A stretch of 64,000 nt of DNA from Symbiodinium natans (lineage: Eukaryota > Sar > Dinophyceae > Suessiales > Symbiodiniaceae), in the NCBI GenBank assembly GCA_905221605.1, contig CAJNDS010002176.1, positions 35,001 through 99,000 of the forward strand, read 5' to 3'. Positions 29,494-38,817 of the stretch are shown here, piece by piece. The position numbers were made by a program, and so were the translations under genes. How positions within the stretch are numbered: the first letter of the stretch is position 1; each line of letters begins with the position of its first letter. The notes under the pieces were generated by a model, which saw nothing but the letters and a program-made list of their open reading frames with translations, had not been told where the DNA came from and searched no databases.

Positions 29494-29830
29494 ACTCGAA
29501 ACCTGTTCTGGCAGGAATTGCCCGCGAGCTGTTCCGACTCTTCAAGGGCGTCGGTCGCAAGGCACGCTCCGCCTGCACGCTCACTTCGTGGGAGTCCGAC
29601 CCTTTGGCCCTGAGAGCGTCGAGGATGAGGCAGAATTTGGCAGGATTGTGCTTTCGCCTGAGCCCTTTAGAATATCCTTTGAGACTCCGCCCTCATCTTG
29701 AGAATGCCTCGTACCAGCAAGCCATTAGAGGGCTCACTCTGCTGGCGACTCGGGTGCTGAATCTGAGTGCCAAAGAAGCCCAACCTCGAGTTGCTTGGTT
29801 CTGTGCCTTCCCCCACAATACCTCGGGGGG
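29494..29830 (+). CDS. candidate long exon
   Basis: Excellent acceptor (TTCCCCTCCCTAG). More than 110 codons open: SKPVLAGIARELFRLFKGVG, then LRLRPHLENASYQQAIRGL and LTLLATRVLNLSAKEAQP. The frame runs on into a G-run at 29831, so the donor must be before that. Confidence 0.63.
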
Positions 29831-29908
29831 CCGGGGGGGGGGGGGGTGCAAGTTTTGGGGCAAGTTTTGGGGCACACGGGAAGGGGCAAACTGGGTACGA
29901 GGAGCTAA

Positions 29909-30134
29909 CACCCTAAACCCTAAAACCCTAACTAAAACCCTAAACCCCCAAACTGGGTACGAGGAGTTCCGTTCCCCTCTGAGCGCACAGATTCCTTTCT
30001 CCCCCAGTGGTTCTTACAAATTCAACCCTGAACCCTGAACCCTGAAACCTGAACCCTGAACCCTAAACCCTAAACCCTAAACCCGAAACCCTAAATCCTA
30101 AACCCTAAACCCTGAACCCTAAACCCTAAACCCC
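29909..30134 (-). repeat. CCCTAAA/CCCTGAA-strand arrays
   Basis: Two blocks (29909-29950, 30022-30134) around a short unique piece. The second ends in CCCCAG, the acceptor of the exon at 30137. Confidence 0.92.
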
Positions 30135-30136
30135 AG

Positions 30137-30212
30137 TGGTTCTGAAGGTGCAGAACGTTGTGAAGATCTCCAAGGCCGCCCTGCTCCGCGAAGAGCAGCT
30201 CGGCGTGGAAGG
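30137..30212 (+). CDS. candidate exon fused to telomere-type repeats at both ends
   Basis: The acceptor is the last CCCCAG of the upstream array, and the donor GG|GTTTAGGG is the first unit of the downstream array. Reads VVLKVQNVVKISKAALLREE, then QLGVE. 2 nt in, 2 out. Confidence 0.7.
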
Positions 30213-30437
30213 GTTTAGGGTTTAGGGTTTAGGGTCAGGGTTTAGGGTTTAGGGTTTAGGGTTTAGGGTTTAGGGTTTAGGGTTTAGGGTTTAGGGTTTA
30301 GGGTTTAGGGTTTAGGGTTTAGGGTTTAGGGTTTAGGGTTTAGGGTTTAGGGTTTACGGCTCAGGGTTTAGGGTTTAGGGTTTAGGGTTGAGGGTTGAGG
30401 GTTCAGGGTTTAGGGCTAGGGCTTTGGGTTTAGGGTT
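30213..30437 (+). repeat. telomere-type array, TTTAGGG strand
   Basis: About 30 units starting at the exon edge. Confidence 0.97.
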
Positions 30438-30512
30438 TTTGTTGTTCTGTTGCTTGCTGGTCGGGGCTGCAGTAACAGAGGCGGTCTTTGATCTTTTTGT
30501 GTTTTCTTGCAG

Positions 30513-30560
30513 CCCTCGTCTCGCCAGGACAGGGATGGTAGGGAAGGGTGGTACAACATG
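30513..30560 (+). CDS. candidate exon
   Basis: Excellent acceptor (TTTTGTGTTTTCTTGCAG), GC donor (AACATG|GCACAA). Reads PSSRQDRDGREGWYNM, 16 codons, 0 in and 0 out. Confidence 0.55.
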
Positions 30561-30565
30561 GCACA

Positions 30566-30778
30566 ACCCTAAACCCTTAACCCTAAACCCTAAACCCTAA
30601 ACCCCAAACCTGAACCGTAAACCCTAAACCCTAAACCCTAAACCCTAAACCCTAAACCCTAAACCCTAAACCCTAAACCCTAAACCCTAAACCCTAAACC
30701 CTAAACCCTAAACCCTAAACCCTAAACCCTAAACCCTAAACCCTAAACCCCAAACCCTAAACCCTAAACCCTAAACCA
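30566..30778 (-). repeat. telomere-type array, CCCTAAA strand
   Basis: About 30 units, starting 6 bp into the intron after the exon ending at 30560. Confidence 0.97.
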
Positions 30779-30846
30779 CCCTAGACCCTTAAGCCCTCAA
30801 CCCCGAGCCCATCACTTCCGGGAGAGGAATCCTTGCTGCCTGTACC

Positions 30847-30929
30847 GGGGGTTTCCGAAAATAAGGGGTCCCCTGTTGCGGGGTCCCTTTAAGGCGATTC
30901 TATTCTATTTGGGGGTATCAAGAGGGTTT
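30847..30929. mobile_element. family D element, degenerate
   Basis: Left end GGGGGTTTCCGAAAATAAGG as in other family D copies. The right end is decayed. Confidence 0.4.
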
Positions 30930-31014
30930 ACGGTTTAGGGTCTAGGGGTTAGGGTTTAGGGTTTAGGGTTTTCTATTTTGGGGAAATGCCCGTCTCCAGA
31001 TCAGGTTTGGAGGA

Positions 31015-31068
31015 AACCACGACAAGTTCGCGGACGGGATCCAGAAGGAGACCCGGGAGTTGAACACG
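31015..31068 (+). CDS. candidate exon
   Basis: Acceptor CTCCAGATCAG, GT donor (AACACG|GTGGCC). Reads FGGNHDKFADGIQKETRELN. A second frame is open. Confidence 0.55.
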
Positions 31069-31155
31069 GTGGCCGCCCGGATTCCTCAGACTTCCTCCTC
31101 TCGGCTCCCCTTTCTCACTTCCAAAACACACCGTAGGGGGACTCCATAGGAGTGA

Positions 31156-31251
31156 AGGGTTTAGGGTTTAGGGTTTAGGGTTTAGGGTTTAGGGTTTAGG
31201 GTTTAGGGTTTAGGGTTTAGGGTTTAGGGTTTAGGGTTTAGGGTTTAGGGT
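31156..31251 (+). repeat. telomere-type array, TTTAGGG strand
   Basis: About 13 perfect units. Confidence 0.97.
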
Positions 31252-31491
31252 CCCATATTGGGGTTGAGGGTTGAGGGTTCAGGGTCGCCCTTGGTTTGGT
31301 CTTCCTCTTGCCTTCCGACCGGCAGCCTCCTCTCGCTCTCTGGAACCCGGCTCCTAAACCCTGAACCCTAAACCTTTTAAACCCTAAACCTGTTAAACCC
31401 TAAGCCGCATTTGTCCCGTCGTCTTCCTTGAGCCTTCTTTAGGGTTTAGAAAAGTAACTTAAAAACCCCTTCAGACGGTTTAGGCTTGGTT

Positions 31492-31602
31492 TAGGGTTTA
31501 GGGTTTAGGGTTTAGGGTTTAGGGTTTAGGGTTTAGGGTTTAGGGTTTAGGGTTTAGGGTTTAGGGTTTAGGGTTTAGGGTTTAGGGTTTAGGGTTTAGG
31601 GA
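31492..31602 (+). repeat. telomere-type array, TTTAGGG strand
   Basis: About 15 perfect units. Confidence 0.97.
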
Positions 31603-31649
31603 TCAGCTGTGAACATGAGGTTGCAGATCTCTTCCAGTTTTGCTGCCAG

Positions 31650-31693
31650 TGCTGCAAAGACGGCTGCTTGGAAGTGCTAACCCGGCTGACCGG
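31650..31693 (+). CDS. candidate exon
   Basis: Acceptor TTTTGCTGCCAG; the donor GG|GTTTAGGG is the start of the next repeat array. Reads CCKDGCLEVLTRLT, or with an earlier acceptor (TTGCAG, 31626) SLPVLLPVLQRRLLGSANPA. Frame undecided. Confidence 0.5.
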
Positions 31694-32054
31694 GTTTAGG
31701 GTTTCGGGTTTAGGGTTTTAGGGTGGGTCTTGTGAAGATTTGGGCAGATTTGTGGCGTGTAAGATAGTGTCTGTCAGGACCGCATGCGCTCTTACCTGCG
31801 TGTGTTCCTCGTATGTGTAATGCCCGCCCCGTACGCGCTGCATGCGATGGATCCGGCCCAAATGCCACTAGGATGATGTAGGGGTCGGAATAATTACTAC
31901 TATCCTTCCCTTTTGGCCCCATTATGATTATTATACTATAGTCACCCCCCCCCCCCCCCATCCAAAAAAACCCTATTCGAAATCATTCAGGCCCCAAATA
32001 TTATTACTGGGGAACTGCCCCATCTCGTCCGCAACTGAGGCCACATCGACACAG

Positions 32055-32089
32055 AGGAGAAGGACAAGATCAACGAGCTCCTGAATGAG
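32055..32089 (+). CDS. candidate exon
   Basis: Acceptor CATCGACACAG, GT donor (AATGAG|GTCCGG). Reads EEKDKINELLNE. 2 nt in, 0 out. Confidence 0.6.
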
Positions 32090-32393
32090 GTCCGGCCTGG
32101 TCCTCAGTGGGTTTGGGGTTTCGGGTTTAGGGTTTAGGGATGCCTTCGAAAGCTTCGGTAACTTCTCACGACTCTCACAACGTGGAGAGCTCATGTGGGT
32201 CGCTCCATGGGCCGAGCCCACTGCGCATCGCGCACACGAAGGCAGTCTCGGAAAGGTATGCAAGAGGGGGTCCAGGTGCGCAGCAAGTTCACAGTTTGAC
32301 GGGAAAGGTTGGGAAGGGGGGAAGGAGACCAGATCCTTGTCTGCTCTAAACGCCTCTCGGCCCTGGAGCTGGGGCGAACTCTCAGCCAGACAG

Positions 32394-32641
32394 GTTTCAC
32401 CGAGGTGCCTGGCTGTTTGGACTTGTTGGCTGCTAGTGGGGCTGCTTTTGGCTTCCTTTTTGGTCTCTGTTTTCGGTTCTTGAGTGGGTCATTCGTAGGT
32501 CTTGTTTCAGGCACTGCAGTGGCTTCTTATGAGGGTATTGTCGGCGTGCCCAGCCCCCTGACACTCGATGCGACACTCGATGCAGACAACTATCTGCAGC
32601 CGGCAACATGCACAGTCGCGCGAATCATACTGTTCTGGCCC
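32394..32641 (+). CDS. candidate exon with membrane-like segment
   Basis: Acceptor CAGCCAGACAG. 82 open codons to TAA (32642-32644). Contains GAAFGFLFGLCFRFLSGSFV, then GLVSGTAVAS, a hydrophobic, Gly-rich stretch. Confidence 0.5.
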
Positions 32642-32655
32642 TAAGGGGAAAGCAG

Positions 32656-32709
32656 CGGAGCCTGGCGGCTGCGTATGCTGCGACCATGAAGGACCCGAAC
32701 TGGTGCAGG
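32656..32709 (+). CDS. candidate exon
   Basis: Acceptor GGGGAAAGCAG, GT donor (TGCAGG|GTGTCG). 18 codons, 0 in and 0 out: RSLAAAYAATMKDPNWCR. Confidence 0.7.
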
Positions 32710-32776
32710 GTGTCGTACCATCTCCACGAATGTTAGAGGCACCTCACTTGGTGACCTTTCCAGCATGTTGGTCCAG

Positions 32777-32800
32777 ACGGTTCTAGATAAGGCCGATATG
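32777..32800 (+). CDS. possible exon cut by a family C element
   Basis: Acceptor ATGTTGGTCCAG. Reads TVLDKAD, then the frame enters the family C element, where TTTTTG|GTGAGT could act as donor. Confidence 0.4.
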
Positions 32801-32895
32801 AAACAGGGCTTATGTTCCTGTTTTTGGTGAGTGTATGTAAGGTTCCTTTTTCATCTTGGTGAGTGTATATACCGGGTGTCCTGTTGGGGGCACAG
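32796..32895. mobile_element. family C element
   Basis: ATATGAAACAGGGCTTATG at the left and the two TTGGTGAGTGTAT direct repeats in the core, as in the copy at 5928. The right inverted repeat is not recognisable. Confidence 0.5.
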
Positions 32896-32948
32896 AACCA
32901 GGTCGTCCACGTCCGCGGTCGCTGTGCTTGGCATGATGTTGCTTGCAG

Positions 32949-33050
32949 GTGGGCCTCATCCTTCTGACGAGTAAAAACCCGTTCAGCGCTTTTTTGGCTC
33001 TTCCCTCGAGGAGCAACATTACGTCTCGGAGGATCTTGCCAACGAGATGC
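32949..33050 (+). CDS. candidate exon
   Basis: Strong acceptor (GATGTTGCTTGCAG). Only this frame is open: VGLILLTSKNPFSAFLALPS, then RSNITSRRILPTR. Open to 33173. Confidence 0.45.
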
Positions 33051-33229
33051 CCGGCTTGCAGCCCATCGAATGCCCCCAAACCCGCGCAAAATCACTCTTA
33101 CTCTGCAGGGCCACACTGTTACAGTGTTTGGTGCGTGGCCTCAGTCCAATTAGGACCCGCAAGCACCAAGTAGTTCAGAACTGAGCACGACCTTCTGCTT
33201 GGGTCGATTCTCGCTTCCCTCGCCCCCAC

Positions 33230-33320
33230 ATGGGGTTTACGAAAGTAGGGGACCGCTAGTATGGTCCCCCAAAGAGCAGGACTCCCTTCTACTAAGGTAC
33301 CCCTAATTTCGGAAACCCTC
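33230..33320. mobile_element. family D inverted-repeat element
   Basis: Left end ATGGGGTTTACGAAAGTAGG, right end CCCCTAATTTCGGAAACCCT, an inverted near-copy. Ends 11 bp before the acceptor of the next exon. Confidence 0.62.
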
Positions 33321-33331
33321 AAAAATGGCAG

Positions 33332-33418
33332 CAGCCCTATCAAAGGAACGCCTTCATCTACGGATTCAGCGCCTACGCCCGCGCCGTCGCGGACTTCGCA
33401 GCGCCGGGGCATGGCAGA
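33332..33418 (+). CDS. candidate exon
   Basis: Acceptor AAAAATGGCAG, GA donor. 29 codons, 0 in and 0 out: QPYQRNAFIYGFSAYARAVA, then DFAAPGHGR. Confidence 0.65.
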
Positions 33419-33449
33419 GAAAAGTTTCCTTCTTGTCTTTGGGTGCAAG

Positions 33450-33500
33450 TTTAGGGTTTAGGGTTTAGGGTTTAGGGTTTAGGGTTTAGGGTTTAGGGTT
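33450..33500 (+). repeat. telomere-type array, TTTAGGG strand
   Basis: Seven units, 31 bp after the exon ending at 33418. Confidence 0.95.
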
Positions 33501-33599
33501 ATGAACATCTTGTGCTCAGGCCTCTAAGCGGATTGAAGTAATTCCCTATCATCACCCAACGTTGTGCCCGAACTGAACAATTTCCAATGATCTTTGCAG

Positions 33600-33620
33600 T
33601 TTCAGCCTAGCTGACAACAG
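33600..33620 (+). CDS. possible micro-exon
   Basis: Acceptor ATGATCTTTGCAG, GA donor. Reads FSLADN plus AG. Confidence 0.35.
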
Positions 33621-33645
33621 GAAGAGCTGCCACACACCGCCGCAG

Positions 33646-33718
33646 AGAAGCACGCCAACCAGCGCCTAGTTGCAGCTTCAGCGTGGAATGTGGTGTCATG
33701 TCGGGCGTCAATGTCGCG
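33646..33718 (+). CDS. candidate exon
   Basis: Acceptor CACCGCCGCAG. Reads EKHANQRLVAASAWNVVSCR. Open to 33800. GT donor (GTCGC|GTACAG) possible. Confidence 0.5.
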
Positions 33719-33935
33719 TACAGGTTTCAGGTTGGCTTGCCAGAGACAGTTGCGCTTGTCAGCTCAGAGCCCTTGTGATTTCGACTTGCTCGAAAGTTGA
33801 GGGATCGCAACGGACAAGTGTTCGGAATGGCCAGAGCTAAACCCTAAACCCTAAACCTTGTATGATTACTGACACTGGTCACGACGTGTGATCTCACGTC
33901 CTCGGGTGGTGGCCTGGCCTTGTACTGCTACAACA

Positions 33936-34290
<355 letters not shown>

Positions 34291-34305
34291 TACTACTACT
34301 TGCGT

Positions 34306-34392
34306 GATCTTGAAAAAATCGCCGTCCTCGAAAGTGTCTTCAAGGCCCTTGTGATCGCAGCCTGCTCGACAAGTGTCCACAAGTCGGAGTAG
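34306..34392 (+). CDS. possible terminal exon segment
   Basis: Reads DLEKIAVLESVFKALVIAAC, then STSVHKSE and TAG (34390-34392). No acceptor could be found between it and the CTA array. Confidence 0.38.
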   Translation, partial: DLEKIAVLESVFKALVIAACSTSVHKSE

Positions 34393-34632
34393 GGGTTGTC
34401 ATCCTCGCGGATGACCGCGCGTCCTCGCCGTAGCCACAGGTGTTCGTCAAAGAATCGGTGGGGTCGGGGCCGACACTGTATTTCACCCCACCTGCTGTTG
34501 CTAGAGGCTAACTGCCAGCCGCCCGTATCTTAACGGCCAATGCCATCACTATGTTTGTGACATGGCGTCTATGACCTGCAGCAGCTTCACTTTACACAGC
34601 CTTGGCAAGCGAGGTGCTCTTTCTTTTGCAAG

Positions 34633-34760
34633 TCTTTGGCGAGCACTTTCACAGACATGTTTTCCCTGGACCTTCTGATGGATAAGGACACATCCGCTAG
34701 TTGTAAGCTGACTGTACATCCGTTTCTCGCTTTTGAATTCGGCTGGCATTCTGTGCGTGT
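34633..34760 (+). CDS. candidate exon
   Basis: Strong acceptor (GCTCTTTCTTTTGCAAG). Reads SLASTFTDMFSLDLLMDKDT, then SASCKLTVHPFLAFEF. An internal GTAAGC (34703) could be the donor of a shorter exon. Confidence 0.5.
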
Positions 34761-34893
34761 CCAGTCGAGCGCGGGGAACGGGGAACGGCATGACGACACA
34801 TCGGCTGGTGCTTGGTAGAGCAGGACTTGGGGTTGAGGATTTGAGGATTTGAGGGTTTTAGGGTTTGAGGGTTTGAGGGTTTAGGGCAGACAG

Positions 34894-35025
34894 GAGCACT
34901 TGAAGTTTGCCATTGTGAACTTCCTGCCGGTCTTCGTGACGTTTCTGTCCCCTGGCGGATGCACCGGGAAAACACTAATTCAGGCCTTTGCAAGGCCGGT
35001 TAGATCAGTAGAATCCTTATTGTAG
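34894..35025 (+). CDS. candidate exon, possibly terminal, hydrophobic
   Basis: Acceptor AGGGCAGACAG. 43 codons to TAG: EHLKFAIVNFLPVFVTFLSP, then GGCTGKTLIQAF. The first half is membrane-like. Confidence 0.55.
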   Translation, partial: EHLKFAIVNFLPVFVTFLSPGGCTGKTLIQAFARPVRSVESLL

Positions 35026-35152
35026 GAACCCCATTTCCGGAAACCCCCATATTTCGGGGCAATAGTCAGCCCTGGGCAGGCAATCTGTTTCCTAGGCTCG
35101 TTGCTTTCTTCTGCCAACCAGCATTGCTGGAGTACACAATTTGTTCCCCCCC

Positions 35153-35245
35153 CAAACCCTAAACCCTAAACCCTAAACCCTAAACCCTAAACCGTAAACC
35201 CTAAACCCTAAACCCAAAACCCTAAACCCTAAACCCAAAACCCGG
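35153..35245 (-). repeat. telomere-type array, CCCTAAA strand
   Basis: About 12 units directly before the exon at 35242. Confidence 0.95.
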
Positions 35246-35346
35246 CAAACGGCACTTGAGGACTTTGAGGAATGCTCGGCTACCAAGCTTTATCTTGTGC
35301 AAGCCCTAGCACCGTATGCCATCCAGCCCTCCTCGGAAAAATGCTC
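35242..35346 (+). CDS. candidate exon
   Basis: Reads TRQTALEDFEECSATKLYLV, then QALAPYAIQPSSEKC, and ends at a consensus donor (TGCTC|GTAAGG). The acceptor is unclear; CTTGAG (35257) is one option. Confidence 0.5.
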
Positions 35347-35352
35347 GTAAGG

Positions 35353-35560
35353 CCCTAAACCCTAAACCCTAAACCCTAAACCCTAAACCCTAAACCCTAA
35401 ACCCTAAACCCTTAACCCTTAACCCTTAACCCTTAACCCTTAACCCCTAACCCCTAAACCCCTAAACCCCTTAACACCCCTAAACCCCTAAACCCTTAAC
35501 ACCCCTACACCCCTAAACCCCCAAACCCTAAACCCTAAACCCTTAACCCCTAAACCCTAA
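35353..35560 (-). repeat. CCCTAAA / CCCTTAA / CCCCTAAA array
   Basis: Begins with perfect CCCTAAA, then drifts to CCCTTAA and CCCCTAAA. Confidence 0.95.
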
Positions 35561-35604
35561 CAAAGAGCTCTTACTAGCTCCGAGGATCGCCGTTTTCACC
35601 CCAG

Positions 35605-35650
35605 GGGATGGGCTCTTCGTGCCCTACTCCGCCCTGTGGCTTGGCCCTCC
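35605..35650 (+). CDS. candidate exon ended by a family D element
   Basis: Strong acceptor (CGCCGTTTTCACCCCAG). Reads DGLFVPYSALWLGP right up to the element at 35651. Confidence 0.5.
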
Positions 35651-35760
35651 ATGGGGGGGTTTGCGATGTTGGGGGTACATGAAATATGGGGGTTTAGGGT
35701 TTAGGGTTCCTACTATTTGGGGATCTACATTGGGGGACCCCTGTTTAGGTAAACCCCCAA
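35651..35760. mobile_element. family D element with internal TTTAGGG
   Basis: Left ATGGGGGGGTTTGCGATG, right GGTAAACCCCCAACA. Core word TACTATTTGGGGA as in the copies at 41753 and 45798. Two TTTAGGG units lie inside. Confidence 0.6.
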
Positions 35761-35884
35761 CAGCCAGGGAACGGGGGTTTGTCACGCGAGAGTGGTGGTT
35801 TTTGGCTTCTAACCTTTTTGCTGGGCTGTCAGTCACAGCGATATGACTCACATGACTGTACTTTCTCCTAGAGGTAGTGTTCAG

Positions 35885-35921
35885 TCCTGGACGCGCAGCA
35901 GAAACTCTGCACTTCTCAAGG
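35885..35921 (+). CDS. candidate exon
   Basis: Acceptor GTAGTGTTCAG, GA donor. Reads LDAQQKLCTSQG after a split codon. A strong upstream acceptor (GGGCTGTCAG, 35832) with another open frame (HSDMTHMTVLSPRG) competes. Confidence 0.45.
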
Positions 35922-35944
35922 GATACTGAAAAAGTATCCCTGAC

Positions 35945-36070
35945 TAAACCCTAAACTCGAAACTCTAAACCCTAGACCCGAGACCCTAAACCCTAAACCC
36001 TAAACCCTAAACCCGACACCCTACACCCTACACCCTACACCCTAAACCCTAAACCCAAAACCCTAAACCC
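35945..36070 (-). repeat. CCCTAAA-strand array, variants
   Basis: CCCTAAA with CCCTACA and CCCGAC variants, 36 bp before the exon at 36107. Confidence 0.92.
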
Positions 36071-36106
36071 CATCCTCCTCTTGAACCCTTAAAGCCAGTC
36101 CACCAG

Positions 36107-36162
36107 GATGCCCGGGTCCCTGGCGCTGATCATCACCTCCACCTACGGCTCGACATTCAAAG
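36107..36162 (+). CDS. candidate exon
   Basis: Acceptor GTCCACCAG, GA donor. Reads MPGSLALIITSTYGSTFK. 1 nt in, 1 out. Confidence 0.6.
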
Positions 36163-36168
36163 GACCCC

Positions 36169-36269
36169 CTAAGCCCCAAACCCCAAACCCCAAACCCTAA
36201 ACCCTAAACCCTAAACCCGAAACCCTAAACCCGAAACTCGAAAACCCTAAAACCCCTAAACCCTAAACC
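36169..36269 (-). repeat. CCCTAAA/CCCCAAA-strand array
   Basis: Runs directly into the family A element at 36268. Confidence 0.9.
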
Positions 36270-36372
36270 GGATTCTTAGTAGGGAATGAGGGAATGAGGG
36301 CCCAAGATATAGCCTTTAAGGGAGTGTATAAGGTACTCCGTTAAGGGAATATATAGGGTACTCCATTCTTTG
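36268..36372. mobile_element. family A element, decayed right end
   Basis: Left end GATTCTTAGTAGGGAATGAG is intact. The right half keeps only GGGTACTCCATTC. Confidence 0.5.
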
Positions 36373-36413
36373 GAGAGCGGGGCGGAGTCGGGTCTCTAAA
36401 AGGGGAAAAAGAA

Positions 36414-36606
36414 GGGTTTAGGGTTTGGGGTTTGGGGTTTGGGGTTTGGGGTTTAGGGTTTAGGGTTTAGGGTTTAGGGTTTTGGGGTTTGGGGTTTCGG
36501 GTTTAGGGTTTGGGGTTTAGGGTTTGGGTTTGGGGTTTAGGGTTTGGGGTTTCGGGTTTGGGGCTCGGGTTTGGGGTTTTGGGTTTATGGTTTGGGGTTT
36601 AAAGGT
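36414..36606 (+). repeat. TTTAGGG/TTTGGGG-strand array
   Basis: Alternating blocks of TTTAGGG and TTTGGGG. Confidence 0.95.
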
Positions 36607-36857
36607 TTGGGCTGGTGGCTGGGGGGGGCGGCAGCATGACCACATAGAATGAGTACTTCATACAAGTAGTTATTACAAAAGACTATAGCTCACATACAAG
36701 AGAATCTGTGCAAAATACACAGGACAAGTCATATGTAGCTACTCCTCACGGCTTAGGAGAACCGTTGCCTTGGGAGTTCAACACCCTGGTAGAACCTTCA
36801 GAGGGTTCAGGGTTTAGGGTTTAGGGTTTAGGGTTTAGGGCTCGGGGAGCCCTCCAG

Positions 36858-36910
36858 TTGTGGTGCGGCGACTTCCTGAAGCCACGTCCTGGCTGGATTT
36901 ACGCATGGAG
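36858..36910 (+). CDS. candidate exon
   Basis: Acceptor AGCCCTCCAG, consensus donor (ATGGAG|GTGAGT). Reads VVRRLPEATSWLDLRME after a split codon. 0 out. Confidence 0.7.
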
Positions 36911-36974
36911 GTGAGTTTTGCGATGTCCTTGCGCCTCGGGCTTTGATGTTGGTCCCTTCCATCTCCGAGCCTAG

Positions 36975-37033
36975 GGAAAGTCGATGTCCTAGACTCGATA
37001 TCGACGACGATCTCAGCAGTTTGACACAGGAAG
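36975..37033 (+). CDS. candidate exon
   Basis: Acceptor CCGAGCCTAG, consensus donor (GGAAG|GTGAGT). Reads ESRCPRLDIDDDLSSLTQE, acidic. 1 nt in, 1 out. Confidence 0.65.
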
Positions 37034-37083
37034 GTGAGTTCCCCCCCCCCCCCCCCCCAACAAAAACCAGTTTAGGGTTTAGG

Positions 37084-37191
37084 GTGCCATTCCTGGGCCT
37101 TATCAAATGCCTGTCCAGAGAGCTTGCATCTTTCAACATCCTAGCACCACTCAAGAAACCCCGAGCTCACGACGTGAACCTGAAAAGCCGG
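37084..37191 (+). CDS. candidate exon
   Basis: Reads VPFLGLIKCLSRELASFNIL, then APLKKPRAHDVNLKSR, ending at CGG|GTGTTC. The acceptor may be the TTTAG of the short repeat just upstream, or CTGTCCAGAG (37120) for a shorter exon in phase with 36975. Confidence 0.52.
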
Positions 37192-37214
37192 GTGTTCGGG
37201 GATCCTCTTGCCGA

Positions 37215-37302
37215 CCCAACCCTTAACCCTTAACCCTTAACCCTAAACCCTAAACCCTAAACCCTAAACCCTAAACCCTAAACCCTAAACCCTAAACCCT
37301 AG
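37215..37302 (-). repeat. CCCTTAA/CCCTAAA-strand array
   Basis: About 12 units before the exon at 37335. Confidence 0.95.
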
Positions 37303-37334
37303 GTCTTGAAGCCACTCCCAGAAAAAATTAGCAG

Positions 37335-37445
37335 GAAACATCGAGCGCCTGGTGGGAATTGTCTTGGGCAACATCATCCCCGTCCTGGCGCCTCTCTTTC
37401 AAAGGGGACCTGCATGGGATTCAGGGGTCTTAGACCTCCTCAGAG
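37335..37445 (+). CDS. candidate exon with hydrophobic segment
   Basis: Acceptor AAATTAGCAG, GT donor (CAGAG|GTAGCT). Reads NIERLVGIVLGNIIPVLAPL, then FQRGPAWDSGVLDLL. Stays open to 37561. Confidence 0.65.
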
Positions 37446-37522
37446 GTAGCTTTGAACAAAATTTTTTTACTGACAAAGCCATAAGAAATTCATCTTTATC
37501 TCGCCCCCAAACCTCCCCCCAG

Positions 37523-37549
37523 TCCTGGGTCCTCGATCTCAAGAAACAG
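37523..37549 (+). CDS. possible micro-exon
   Basis: Acceptor AACCTCCCCCCAG, GT donor (AAACAG|GTTTTG). Reads SWVLDLKKQ. It may simply be the 3' part of the long open frame from 37335. Confidence 0.42.
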
Positions 37550-37636
37550 GTTTTGGCATGACCAGCCAGTGTTGGGCCTGGTTGCCGGGGTGCTCTTCTC
37601 ACACGTTTTGTCCATGATGCTCCGAATCCTTTCCAG

Positions 37637-37696
37637 TGAGCCTCATAAGCTGCAACAGGGGTGTAGGCCATAGGGTTAGCCGTCAGCAAGCTCTTG
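37637..37696 (+). CDS. candidate exon
   Basis: Strong acceptor (AATCCTTTCCAG), consensus donor (CTCTTG|GTAAGG). Reads VSLISCNRGVGHRVSRQQAL. 2 nt in, fitting the 1 nt left at 37445. The frame remains open to 37896. Confidence 0.57.
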
Positions 37697-37966
37697 GTAA
37701 GGACGGTTCCCTTTTGGGGGGGCTAGGGGGTGCTTCCAGGGCTCGAAGAAGAAGTCTCAGTTTCGGGGCATTTGTGAGTCTAGCCCTACCTGCTGGGGAG
37801 GTGCTTGCCATCGTCTTCTCCTTTCCATGCGAATCGTGGATGCGGAGCGACGGGAGTGGAGTAATTGGGAGACTAAAGAAGCTGACTCAGCCATAGACCG
37901 GCACCTCTCAATGCGTAGACACATCGGACATGAAGTTGTGATGGCGCCTGGAGGACTGTGACTCAG

Positions 37967-38017
37967 ATGGTCTTGGTGTGGCTCTACTTCTTCCTGCACC
38001 CAGACTTAAACGGCTAA
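37967..38017 (+). CDS. possible terminal exon
   Basis: Acceptor CTGTGACTCAG. Reads MVLVWLYFFLHPDLNG, then TAA. Hydrophobic. Confidence 0.4.
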   Translation: MVLVWLYFFLHPDLNG

Positions 38018-38099
38018 AACTCCCCAAGCCGAGCAAGCTCGGATTGTTTTTCCCTATTGTAAGCTCAGAATATGCACGTGCGCACACGCACACATAGAA

Positions 38100-38357
38100 T
38101 AACATATATATATATATATATACACCATATATATATATATATATGTGTGCATATATACACACACGATAACTGCGCATATAAACTCAAAAAGTAAATACAA
38201 GCAAATAACCATACAAACACAAATATATAGACACACACACATATATAGATACACACATATATATATATACATACATATATATATATATATATATTTATTT
38301 ATACATATATATATATATATATCTGTATATATATATAAATATATGTATGTATGTGTA
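38100..38357. repeat. AT/CATA microsatellites
   Basis: TATATA and ACAC/ATAT blocks. Confidence 0.95.
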
Positions 38358-38361
38358 TAAG

Positions 38362-38451
38362 GTTCTCTTACGTCTACTACGCCTCCGCGACGTGGAGCTT
38401 CGTTGGCTGTGCCCTCTGCGGCTTCGGCGCGTACCCGCAGCCCGGCCTGAG
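38362..38451 (+). CDS. candidate exon, hydrophobic and Cys/aromatic-rich
   Basis: Acceptor TATGTGTATAAG, GT donor (CTGAG|GTTCGG). Reads FSYVYYASATWSFVGCALCG, then FGAYPQPGL. 1 nt in, 2 out. Confidence 0.65.
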
Positions 38452-38460
38452 GTTCGGGAG

Positions 38461-38548
38461 GTTTAGGGTTTAGGGTTCAGGGTTCAGGGTTCAGGGTTTA
38501 GGGTTTAGGGTTTAGGGCTTAGGGTTTAGGGTTTAGGATTTAGGGTTT
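38461..38548 (+). repeat. TTTAGGG/TTCAGGG-strand array
   Basis: About 12 units starting 10 bp after the exon ending at 38451. Confidence 0.95.
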
Positions 38549-38817
38549 CAAGGCCCGTAGGGCTTGCGTTTCTTGGCCCTCTTCGTTCTCTTTGTTTGCC
38601 TAGTTTTCTCTGTTTTTTCTTTGTTGTCCTTTGTTTTCCTTTGTTCTCTTTGTTTTCCTTTGTTTTCCTTTGTTTTCCTTTGCCTTCACTGTTTTCTTGT
38701 ATACCGATTATTTTTGTTGCTCTTAATTTATGTGGGGCTTATGGGGCCTTTATGGGGGGTGTATGGTGCTGATTTATGGGCTTTATGGTGTCGTTTCGGG
38801 CTCACGGCGTTTCGCAG

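Noticed and set aside
30213-30437. Possible true telomere or chromosome end
   Set aside because: Unique, exon-like sequence continues on both sides, and dozens of similar arrays of both strands occur; these are interstitial.
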